The translations under genes and the position numbers were made by a program. From CAZKEW01 sp964580435 (GTDB lineage: Bacteria; Acidobacteriota; Aminicenantia; Aminicenantales; UBA8522): a DNA stretch of 9,081 nucleotides. The notes below the pieces were generated by a model, which made no database searches, was not told the origin of the DNA, and worked only from the letters and a program-made list of their open reading frames with translations. Shown piece after piece: positions 1-6,403 of this stretch. Position 1 is the stretch's first letter. Each line of letters begins with the position of its first letter. The DNA lies in contig CAZOKP010000100.1 in NCBI GenBank assembly GCA_964580435.1, positions 1 through 9,081 on the forward strand, written 5' to 3'.

Positions 1-809
1 ATGATCCGATGACAAGAAAAGGCTTTTTCCGAAACCTCGTCCTGAGGGAGGGCAAGTGCACGGGCGAAATCATGGCCATCCTTGTGACAAGGAGTGGCGC
101 AACTTTGGACCTCGCCCGGCTTTCGCAGGAGCTCGAAGAAAAGGTCCCCGAGGTGAAAAGCCTCTGGTGGGTGGAAAACGACCGCATTTCCGATGTTGTT
201 GACTTCGAAAGAAAAAAACATGTCTCCGGCAGATTGTTCATTCAGGAAACGCTCGGCGGGCTAAGCTTCAAAATCTATCCCGAGTCGTTTTTCCAGCCCA
301 ACCCGAAAGCCGCAGAGATCTTATATAGGCGGATCGTCGAGGAGGCTCGGCTCTTAGGAAGCCGCAAAGCCCTGGGCCTTTACTGCGGGCCGGGTTCGAT
401 CGAGATCTTCTTGTCTAGGGCGGTGGGCGAAGTCGTCGGCATCGATTCGGAAGCCATGAATATCCGGACCGCGGAGGAGAATTGCCGGACGAACGGCATC
501 AACAACTGCCGATTCATCGAAGGCCGGGTGGAACAGGCCCTCAAGGGAATGAGCCTGGAAGGTTTCGACCTCGTCGTGCTGGATCCTCCCAGGGCCGGCA
601 TCAGCGGCAAAGGGCTGAAACAGATCATGTCCCTGAACATACCGGAGCTCATCTACGTCTCCTGCAATCCGGCCGCATTCGCCAGGGACCTGAGCCTATT
701 TTCAGAAAAGGGCTACCGGCTGCGTAAGTTGTACTGCTTCGATTTCTTCCCGTACACGCCCCACCTCGAATCCCTGGGCGTTTTGACTTCGTCTCCGGTC
801 CGAGAATAG
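1..809 (+). CDS. 23S rRNA/tRNA m5U methyltransferase, TrmA/RlmC/RlmD family (5' truncated)
   Basis: SAM-dependent enzyme that methylates C5 of a uridine in 23S rRNA or tRNA through a covalent cysteine adduct, acting in the cytoplasm. The reading frame is open from base 3. The first ATG, at 9, lies inside the family's conserved 'D-x-(M/T)-x-x-G-x-x-R' stretch (here GFFRNLVLREG), so it is not the true start; the TRAM domain and the Fe-S cysteines would lie upstream of the window. Counting from that ATG, visible motifs are FFQPN (94-98), the SAM-binding loop GLYCGPGS (123-130), DPPRAG (192-197), YVSCNP with catalytic Cys219, and FPYTPHLE with the probable general base Glu254. The C-terminus is complete and ends in TAG. 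It converges on the tricorn-homologue gene with 7 bases between the stops. Family assignment is firm. Whether the target is U1939, U747 or tRNA U54 cannot be decided from this part, although RlmD-like is the usual annotation. Confidence 0.92.
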   Translation, partial: DPMTRKGFFRNLVLREGKCTGEIMAILVTRSGATLDLARLSQELEEKVPEVKSLWWVENDRISDVVDFERKKHVSGRLFIQETLGGLSFKIYPESFFQPNPKAAEILYRRIVEEARLLGSRKALGLYCGPGSIEIFLSRAVGEVVGIDSEAMNIRTAEENCRTNGINNCRFIEGRVEQALKGMSLEGFDLVVLDPPRAGISGKGLKQIMSLNIPELIYVSCNPAAFARDLSLFSEKGYRLRKLYCFDFFPYTPHLESLGVLTSSPVRE

Positions 810-835
810 CTCGATTTTATTTCACCCTGACCGGA
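794..835. terminator. Inverted repeat between convergent genes, possible terminator
   Basis: TCCGGTC at 794-800 is exactly complementary to GACCGGA at 829-835. The 28-base loop between them contains a smaller hairpin, CGAG-AATAG-CTCG (801-813), followed by the T-rich stretch ATTTTATTT (814-822). It spans both stop codons of the convergent methyltransferase and protease genes. The inner hairpin plus T-rich tract is weakly terminator-like for the + strand only. The stem is short, so this is a tentative call. Confidence 0.25.
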
Positions 836-3800
836 AACGGGGGACGGACGAGCTTCTTGACCGGGTTGGCCTTCAACTCTTCCATCACGACCTGAATCGC
901 CTTCTCGAGCTGCGGGTCGTGGCCGGCTGCCACCAGAGCCGGCGATTGCTCGACCTCGATATCTGGCGATACGCCAGCGTTCTCGACGATAAACCCGTCC
1001 TCGGTCCAGATGGCCAGGTTCGGCGCCGTGATCGAGCCTCCGTCCATGAGAACAGGGAACCCAAGGATGCCGACCAGACCTCCCCAGGTCCGTTTCCCGA
1101 CGAGCTTTCCAAGCCCGAACTTCCTGAACATCCAGGGCAGGAGGTCGCCGCCGCTCCCGGCCATCTGGTTGACCAGCATGACCTTTGGCCCCGGGATCAT
1201 CGCGTTCGGCGTCCGGTAATCATGGCCGTACCGGGTTGCCCACATGGCTATGAACTGCCTTCTTAGAGAATCGATGTAGTAATCGGCCAACGCACCGCCG
1301 CCGTTAAAACGTTCGTCCACGATGATCGCGTCCTTGTGAGCCTGTGGAAAATAGTAGCGCCTGAAGTAGATATAGCCGAACGCGGCAGTATTGGGGACAT
1401 AGACATAGGCCACCCGTCCGCCTGTCGCTTGGTCTACCTTCTTTAGATTGCCTTCGATCCAGTCACGGTTCCGCAACGAATATTCATCAGCTAAAGGCAC
1501 CACTTGGACCGTCCTCGACCCTGTTCCGTCCGGATTCGGCCCGACCGTAATCTCGACAATCTTCCCGGCCGTGTTCTCGAACAAACTATAAAGGTCATAC
1601 GGAGGTCGCAGGTCCTTTCCTCCTACGGCCAGCAGATATTCGCCTTCCTTGACATCGACGCCGGGCTCAGTGAGAGGCGACCGCAACTCCGGATTCCAGT
1701 TCAACCCGCCGAAGATCTTTTTGAACCTGTAGCGGCCGTTTTCTATCGCATAATCGGCGCCCAGAAGTCCGCCGGCCACCGGCTTTGGCTGGAAAAGCTG
1801 GTCCCCGCCTCTGCTGTAGCTGTGCCCGACGGCTAGCTCGCTGCACAGCCACTCGATCAACCGGTTGACGTCGTTCCTGCAGGTCAGGTCAGGAAGGAAA
1901 GCGCTGTATTTCTGTCTCATTGCGGGCCAGTTCACACCGTGCATATTGGGGTCATAAAAATAATCACGGTTAATCCTCCAGGCTTCATTAAAGATCTGGC
2001 TCCACTCGGCCCGCGGGTCGATGCGTACCTCGATGCTCTCGACGTTCAGCCTGCCCTTGCCGGGCTCCGGCTTCCCCGCCGAGGGCACGATCCAAAAGGA
2101 ATTCTGAAGCGAATACCCGATCTTCTTTTTGTCCGCAGAAAGCAGATAGGTATTGACCTCGGGAACGACGACCTCATCCTTGCGGGTCTTCATGTCGTAG
2201 CGGTGCACAGACGCAGGCGGTTGCGGACCGAACGTTGTCGAGATATCAACCGTTTTTTCCTCCTGATAATAGACCTGCCCTTCTTCTCCGACCCGAAGAT
2301 TCCGGTAGTCGCCCTGGGCAACGGGCTGGGTGAGGATGCGGTGGTCGAGGCCGTCGAAGTCAATGCGGAAGGTATCGGCTGGCCTCTCTTCCGCTTTCTT
2401 TTCACCGGGCTTTTCGTTCCCTAATGCTTTTTGCTCCGGCTGTCCTTTCTGCCCTTCCTTCTCTTCCTGCGGCTCGGTTTTTTCTTCATCGCTCTCTTTT
2501 GCCAGCGGAGACGGGAGGTCTTTGCGCAGCACCGCTACATAAATGGCATTCGTTAAACGGGCGTTTGCGTTGGACAGATCGAACCAGTTTTTCGCCGGTC
2601 CCGCGTCCGTGCTGGCAAAAAAGTAAAGATATTTTCCACTCTTATCAAAAACCGGTTCGCTCGCCTCACTCAACCCGTCAGTCACCGGATAAGACTTGTC
2701 CTGGTCAAGTGAATAAACATGAATCCTCTGGAAGGACGCCTGCGTGTTGAGGGTATAGGCGATCCACTTGGAGTCCGGGGACCAGGACGGTGAAATCGTT
2801 CGCTGGCGGGAGGGTCCATAAGAATATTCGGAGCTGATCTTTTTAACGACGCCGGTCTTGAGGTCGATCCAGAAGAGGCTCCAGGAATTATCGGCGAAAG
2901 AGATCATCTTGCTGTCTGGCGACCAGACAAGGGAATCATAGAAGCCAGCCCCGTCAAGCTTGTAATGTTTGGGATTGCCTTTGCCGTCTTGGTTCTCCAC
3001 AACAAGCTCGTACTCGCCCGAGGCGTCACTGATGTAAGCGATGGCTTTGCCGTCGGGAGACCAGATGGGCGAGCGCTCATGGACGCCGGGGGTATTAGTG
3101 ATATTGCGGGGATCGCCTTTCTCGGCCGGGACAGTCACAATCTCACCCCGGAACTCAAAGACGGCCCGAGCGCCCGAAGGCGAGATCGACGCGTCGCGGA
3201 TCCACTGAGGCCCCGTTACGTAGCGTTCCCGGAGCTCGAGCAAGTCGGCGGCGACGCCGATGGTGAGCTTCGTGCTCTTAGCGGAGGCGGGGTCAAAAAT
3301 ATAGAGATAGCCCGCCTGCTCGAATATGATTTTCCCGCCGCCAAACGACGCGTTAAGCACGGGGAAATCCGTGAAATGCGTCTGTTGTTTGACCTCCTTG
3401 GTCTTCCGGTCATAAGAAAAGAGGTTGAACTCGCCGTTCCGGTCAGAGAGGAAATAGACCTTATCTCCCAGCCACATCGCTTTGACATCGTTGGAGAAGC
3501 CTTTAGGCTGGGGAATTTTCTCGACCGAATAATCACTTACCTTGAGGATCCAAATCTCAGAGACGCGGCCGCCCCGGTAATGCTTCCACTGGAAAAAAGC
3601 ATCGGGAAGCGGATTATAAGCGATGAATTGGCCATCGGGCGAGAAAGATGCCCTATAAATGGAGGAAATCTTGTAATCTTCGGGGAAGCCGCCTTCGACG
3701 GAGACTTTGAAAAGGCGCAACTCGCCTCGATTGGCGGAATTGCGGGGTGAGGTAAAATAAACGGACATCCCGTCGGGGCTGAAACCCTGGACAAGGTCGG

Positions 3801-4146
3801 GCCCGGGATGCCAGGTCAGGCGCTTCGGAATCCCTCCGCCGGCGGGGACGAGATAGGCATCTACGTTACCTTCGTACTGGCCGCTGAAGGCGATCCACTT
3901 GCCGTCAGGCGAGAAAACAGGGTTGAATTCGACTCCAATGTCATTGGTCAGCCGCCTCGAGTTCCTTCCGTCAATGTCGGCTGCCCAGAGGTCATTGGCG
4001 TAGACAAAGGCAATCTGGGAAGGACCAATTGCCGGCTGGGCGAGAAGCCGCGTGTCGCGGGTGTCAATGCCGGCAGCCGGCCCGGCCAGCAAGCCAAGGA
4101 ATAAAATGACCACAAAACCCATATAAATGCCATAAGATTTTTTCAT
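817..4146 (-). CDS. Exported tricorn protease homologue (S41 family serine peptidase)
   Basis: Large serine protease of 1109 residues, close to the Thermoplasma tricorn length. Residues 1-26 look like a signal peptide: MKK, a hydrophobic core, then a PAAG-like cleavage site. This suggests a periplasmic or surface enzyme, unlike the cytosolic archaeal one. Eight PD40-type propeller motifs of the form (F/W)SPDG/S-K are visible near 79, 123, 169, 322, 363, 409, 456 and 500. A Glu/Lys/Gln-rich linker covers about 549-590. A helical C1 region runs about 710-780 and carries GHSYS with candidate catalytic His775. A PDZ-like region follows (about 785-885), then an S41 core with DERFNGGG (944-951), nucleophile candidate Ser998 in AGSGGD, and Glu1055 in VENAG. 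The start is supported by AAGGAGG four bases upstream. It probably degrades oligopeptides. It stands alone, divergent from the ABC operon. The family is certain; the substrate is unknown. Confidence 0.93.
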   Translation of the reverse strand: MKKSYGIYMGFVVILFLGLLAGPAAGIDTRDTRLLAQPAIGPSQIAFVYANDLWAADIDGRNSRRLTNDIGVEFNPVFSPDGKWIAFSGQYEGNVDAYLVPAGGGIPKRLTWHPGPDLVQGFSPDGMSVYFTSPRNSANRGELRLFKVSVEGGFPEDYKISSIYRASFSPDGQFIAYNPLPDAFFQWKHYRGGRVSEIWILKVSDYSVEKIPQPKGFSNDVKAMWLGDKVYFLSDRNGEFNLFSYDRKTKEVKQQTHFTDFPVLNASFGGGKIIFEQAGYLYIFDPASAKSTKLTIGVAADLLELRERYVTGPQWIRDASISPSGARAVFEFRGEIVTVPAEKGDPRNITNTPGVHERSPIWSPDGKAIAYISDASGEYELVVENQDGKGNPKHYKLDGAGFYDSLVWSPDSKMISFADNSWSLFWIDLKTGVVKKISSEYSYGPSRQRTISPSWSPDSKWIAYTLNTQASFQRIHVYSLDQDKSYPVTDGLSEASEPVFDKSGKYLYFFASTDAGPAKNWFDLSNANARLTNAIYVAVLRKDLPSPLAKESDEEKTEPQEEKEGQKGQPEQKALGNEKPGEKKAEERPADTFRIDFDGLDHRILTQPVAQGDYRNLRVGEEGQVYYQEEKTVDISTTFGPQPPASVHRYDMKTRKDEVVVPEVNTYLLSADKKKIGYSLQNSFWIVPSAGKPEPGKGRLNVESIEVRIDPRAEWSQIFNEAWRINRDYFYDPNMHGVNWPAMRQKYSAFLPDLTCRNDVNRLIEWLCSELAVGHSYSRGGDQLFQPKPVAGGLLGADYAIENGRYRFKKIFGGLNWNPELRSPLTEPGVDVKEGEYLLAVGGKDLRPPYDLYSLFENTAGKIVEITVGPNPDGTGSRTVQVVPLADEYSLRNRDWIEGNLKKVDQATGGRVAYVYVPNTAAFGYIYFRRYYFPQAHKDAIIVDERFNGGGALADYYIDSLRRQFIAMWATRYGHDYRTPNAMIPGPKVMLVNQMAGSGGDLLPWMFRKFGLGKLVGKRTWGGLVGILGFPVLMDGGSITAPNLAIWTEDGFIVENAGVSPDIEVEQSPALVAAGHDPQLEKAIQVVMEELKANPVKKLVRPPFPVRVK

Positions 4147-4150
4147 GGAA

Positions 4151-4157
4151 CCTCCTT
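4151..4157 (-). promoter_or_regulatory. Ribosome binding site of the tricorn homologue
   Basis: Read on the - strand this is AAGGAGG, with four bases (TTCC) before the ATG at 4146. It is a perfect Shine-Dalgarno match and fixes the start directly ahead of the signal peptide. Confidence 0.85.
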
Positions 4158-4162
4158 TAAAG

Positions 4163-4179
4163 GATAATACGTTACTATC
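4163..4179. repeat. 17-bp imperfect palindrome in the tricorn-homologue promoter/leader, operator candidate
   Basis: On the + strand the arms are GATAATA (4163-4169) and TACTATC (4173-4179), with three central bases. The arms match in six of seven pairs. The site lies just upstream of the ribosome binding site and covers the proposed -10 element of the protease promoter, where a dimeric repressor would be expected to sit. No regulator gene is nearby, so the operator role is inferred. Confidence 0.35.
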
Positions 4180-4201
4180 ACGAAGAAAGTTCTTAGTTCA
4201 A
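4174..4201 (-). promoter_or_regulatory. Candidate sigma70-like promoter of the tricorn homologue
   Basis: On the - strand, TTGAAC (-35, 4196-4201) is followed after 16 bases by GATAGT (-10, 4174-4179). The -35 matches consensus at five of six positions and the -10 at four of six. Transcription would start near 4167, giving a leader of about 20 bases that carries the AAGGAGG. A closer TATTAT (4165-4170) exists, but it has no partner -35 and sits too close to the ribosome binding site. Confidence 0.4.
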
Positions 4202-4268
4202 GGGATCTCCCCAAAGGCTCATATCGCCGCCTGACGGAAGACGAGGTCGGGGCTTTTTCACGTGCATG

Positions 4269-4297
4269 TTTACATCAGGCCTGAACTTTCATAAAAT
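4269..4297 (+). promoter_or_regulatory. Candidate sigma70-like promoter of the ABC exporter operon
   Basis: TTTACA (4269-4274) and TAAAAT (4292-4297) are separated by an ideal 17 bases, and each matches consensus at five of six positions. Transcription would start around 4303-4305, about 10 bases ahead of the AGGAGG ribosome binding site at 4315-4320. The spacer contains the 10-base perfect palindrome TCAGGCCTGA (4275-4284), which may be a regulator site. Confidence 0.6.
4275..4284. repeat. 10-bp perfect palindrome within the ABC promoter spacer
   Basis: TCAGGCCTGA equals its own reverse complement and begins immediately after the -35 hexamer. Its position between -35 and -10 would suit a repressor or activator, but it is short and may be coincidental. 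Confidence 0.3.
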
Positions 4298-4325
4298 CTG
4301 CCCGTATTACCTCCAGGAGGTTTGA

Positions 4326-5048
4326 ATGAATGCCGTCCTTGAAGTTGAAGGCTTAAAAAAATCTTTCGGAAACCTGGAAGCCCTCAAGGGAATCAGTTTC
4401 AACGTCCAGAAGGGCGAGATCTTCGCCCTGATCGGCCCGAACGGCGCTGGAAAAACCACGGCCCTGCGCATTGTCGCTACTCTCCTCTCTCCTTCTGGCG
4501 GCAAGGTAAGTTTCCTCGGATTTGACCTTAAAAAGCAGCCGGAGAAGTTTCGTCAGAGAATCAGCTATCTCCCCGAGGAAGCGGGCGCCTATAAGAACCT
4601 TAAGGGCATCGACTATCTGAAATTCATGGCCAACTTCTATTCCGACTCGGAACAGGAAGCCGAAGAATTCATCGGGCGGGCCAAGGATATCGCCGACCTG
4701 GGAACGCGCCTCAACGAAAAAGCGGGCACCTATTCGAAAGGGATGACCAGAAAACTTCTTCTGGCGCGGGCGCTCATGACCAAGCCCGACCTGGCCATCC
4801 TCGACGAGCCCACGTCCGGGCTGGACGTGATTAACGCCCTCGAGGTCCGCGAGATCGTCAAGAGATTCTCCAAGGAGGGTATTTCCGTTCTCCTCTCCTC
4901 GCACAACATGCTCGAGATCGAGTTCCTCTCCGACCGCGTCGGCCTGATCGACAAGGGAAGGATCCTGGATTCAGGAACCTCCGAGGAATTGAAGCAGAAA
5001 TATCAGGCCAGGAATCTTGAAGAAGTGTTCAGGAGCGCACTGCCATGA
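4326..5048 (+). CDS. ABC exporter ATP-binding protein (NatA/DrrA-like)
   Basis: Cytoplasmic ATPase subunit of an ABC-2 type exporter, 240 residues, a usual length for a stand-alone nucleotide-binding subunit. Motifs in order: Walker A GPNGAGKTT (37-45); YLPEE (81-85) at the Q-loop position, with Glu where most ABC ATPases have Gln; signature YSKGM (136-140) in place of LSGGQ; Walker B DLAILDE (155-161) with catalytic Glu161; D-loop SGLD (164-167); and H-loop His193 in SSHNM. The C-terminal EEVF resembles the short tail of NatA/DrrA-type subunits. The start is supported by AGGAGG (4315-4320) five bases upstream. Its stop overlaps the permease start (ATGA), so the two are translationally coupled. 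Atypical Q-loop and signature residues are common in this subfamily and do not imply inactivity. The substrate cannot be read from the ATPase. Confidence 0.93.
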   Translation: MNAVLEVEGLKKSFGNLEALKGISFNVQKGEIFALIGPNGAGKTTALRIVATLLSPSGGKVSFLGFDLKKQPEKFRQRISYLPEEAGAYKNLKGIDYLKFMANFYSDSEQEAEEFIGRAKDIADLGTRLNEKAGTYSKGMTRKLLLARALMTKPDLAILDEPTSGLDVINALEVREIVKRFSKEGISVLLSSHNMLEIEFLSDRVGLIDKGRILDSGTSEELKQKYQARNLEEVFRSALP

Positions 5049-6337
5049 AAAAATTCATGAACCTTCTGGGCAAAGAGATGAAAGAACTCATCACCCTGCA
5101 GTTGTTCATCTCCCTTCTCTTTACTATTTTTCTCTTTTACTTCATCGGGCAGATGCTCAAAAGCGAAGTGAAAAAGGCCATGCGGGTGCAAAAAATCGCA
5201 GTCCTTAACCTGGACGAATCGCCTTTTTCCGAGCAATTGATCGCGGGTCTCAAGGGGGCCAATTTTCAGGTGGAGATGGCCAAGGACAAAAATAAGGAGA
5301 AAGCGATCGAGTGGATTAAGGGGACCGATATCAACCTGCTGTTGGTCATCCCCGAAGGATTCGGCCAGTCCGTCGAGTCACTCAACTTCAAGGAGGTCGA
5401 GTCTTACTCCTTCCTGAGGAGCTTCTCGTTCGTCGGGAGCAGGAACACAGCCATCCTCAATTCCGTCATCTCGGCCATCAACAACTACCTCTCCAACGAT
5501 TTCTTGAAAAAGAAAATCCCGGACATCGGCCCTGAGCGGGTGAAGAAACCTATCAGCAGCAAAGACTTCGTCATCGTCAAGAACAGGATGGCCGAGGGGT
5601 CGGCCGAAAGAGTCGCCGGGTTTGTCTCCAGTCAGTCCGTCTTCATGCCCATAATCCTGATGATGATCATTATTTACGCCTCCCAGTTGGTCATCTCCGC
5701 TATTGCCATGGAGAAACAGAATAAGACGCTCGAAACGCTGCTGACTGTCCCGATCAGCCGGACATCAATCGTCTCCGCCAAGATGTTCGCCTCCGGCCTC
5801 GTCGGACTGATATCCGCCGTCATTTACATGTTCGGATACCGCTTCGCCTTTGGCGGGCTGATGGGGAGAGGCTTTACCCAGGCAACAGCATCCGGCCTGA
5901 GCAATGTCGTTCAAAAGCTCGGCCTGGCCATGACAACGAGCAACTACATCATCCTCGGCGTATCGCTTTTTCTTGCCATCCTTTGCGCTCTGGCCATGGC
6001 CACGATCCTCGGCGTCCTGGCAGAAGATTTCCGGAGCGCCCAAAGCCTGATCATGCCCCTGATCTTTCTCGTCATGATCCCATACTTCCTCTCCTTCTTC
6101 TCCGACCCCCAGACGCTTTCCCTCCCGGCTAAGATCCTGGTTTGGGCCATTCCCTTTTCCCATCCGTTTTTGACAACGCAGAACCTGTTCCTGGAAAATT
6201 ACAGGGAAGTTTTCGGGGGTATCCTCTACATGCTTGTCTTCTTCATCGTCCTCATTGTCATCGCGGCGCGCATCTTCTCCACGGACAGGGTCCTGACGAT
6301 GAAGCTCAAGTTCCGGCGGAAAAAGGTTGTCTTCTGA
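5045..6337 (+). CDS. ABC-2 type exporter permease (NatB-like)
   Basis: Membrane subunit partnering the preceding ATPase, 430 residues. Topology by hydrophobicity: TM1 about 17-38, then a long polar segment (39-198) that should lie outside the cytoplasmic membrane. A helix bundle follows at about 199-222, 243-268, 300-326, 332-351, 361-380 (weak) and 390-411, with a basic cytoplasmic tail. The loop EKQNKTLETLLTVPIS (223-238) is the typical ABC-2 cytoplasmic segment that contacts the ATPase. The large domain between TM1 and TM2 is characteristic of NatB/YhaP-type permeases, whose proposed substrates include sodium ions and small molecules. The start overlaps the ATPase stop by four bases (ATGA), and AGGAG at 5031-5035 provides a ribosome binding site nine bases upstream. 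Substrate unknown. It converges with the downstream flavoprotein gene. Confidence 0.9.
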   Translation: MKKFMNLLGKEMKELITLQLFISLLFTIFLFYFIGQMLKSEVKKAMRVQKIAVLNLDESPFSEQLIAGLKGANFQVEMAKDKNKEKAIEWIKGTDINLLLVIPEGFGQSVESLNFKEVESYSFLRSFSFVGSRNTAILNSVISAINNYLSNDFLKKKIPDIGPERVKKPISSKDFVIVKNRMAEGSAERVAGFVSSQSVFMPIILMMIIIYASQLVISAIAMEKQNKTLETLLTVPISRTSIVSAKMFASGLVGLISAVIYMFGYRFAFGGLMGRGFTQATASGLSNVVQKLGLAMTTSNYIILGVSLFLAILCALAMATILGVLAEDFRSAQSLIMPLIFLVMIPYFLSFFSDPQTLSLPAKILVWAIPFSHPFLTTQNLFLENYREVFGGILYMLVFFIVLIVIAARIFSTDRVLTMKLKFRRKKVVF

Positions 6338-6379
6338 GCTCCGGCTGTCCTTCACAGACGGGAATGACCGCCCTCAGCA

Positions 6380-6403
6380 GCGGGGATCCGGGTCTATCCC
6401 CGC
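6380..6403. terminator. GC-rich hairpin at the convergent permease/flavoprotein gene ends
   Basis: GCGGGGAT (6380-6387) and ATCCCCGC (6396-6403) form a perfect 8-base stem around an 8-base loop. It spans the stop codon of the - strand flavoprotein gene and lies 43 bases past the permease stop. There is no U-tract on either side, so it is not a textbook intrinsic terminator. It may pause transcription from either direction or protect mRNA 3' ends. Confidence 0.35.

Noticed and set aside
9..11. ATG at 9 as a genuine start of the methyltransferase
   Set aside because: The reading frame stays open to base 3 and the ATG falls within a conserved mid-protein family segment, so the gene continues upstream of the window.
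2965..3750. + strand open frame of 261 codons antisense to the protease
   Set aside because: It mirrors the PD40 propeller-coding region; the - strand protein is motif-rich and the antisense product is not.
4202..4268. Possible small gene, riboswitch or terminator in the middle of the divergent intergenic region
   Set aside because: No start codon with a ribosome binding site, no convincing stem with a T-tract and no recognisable riboswitch core were seen.
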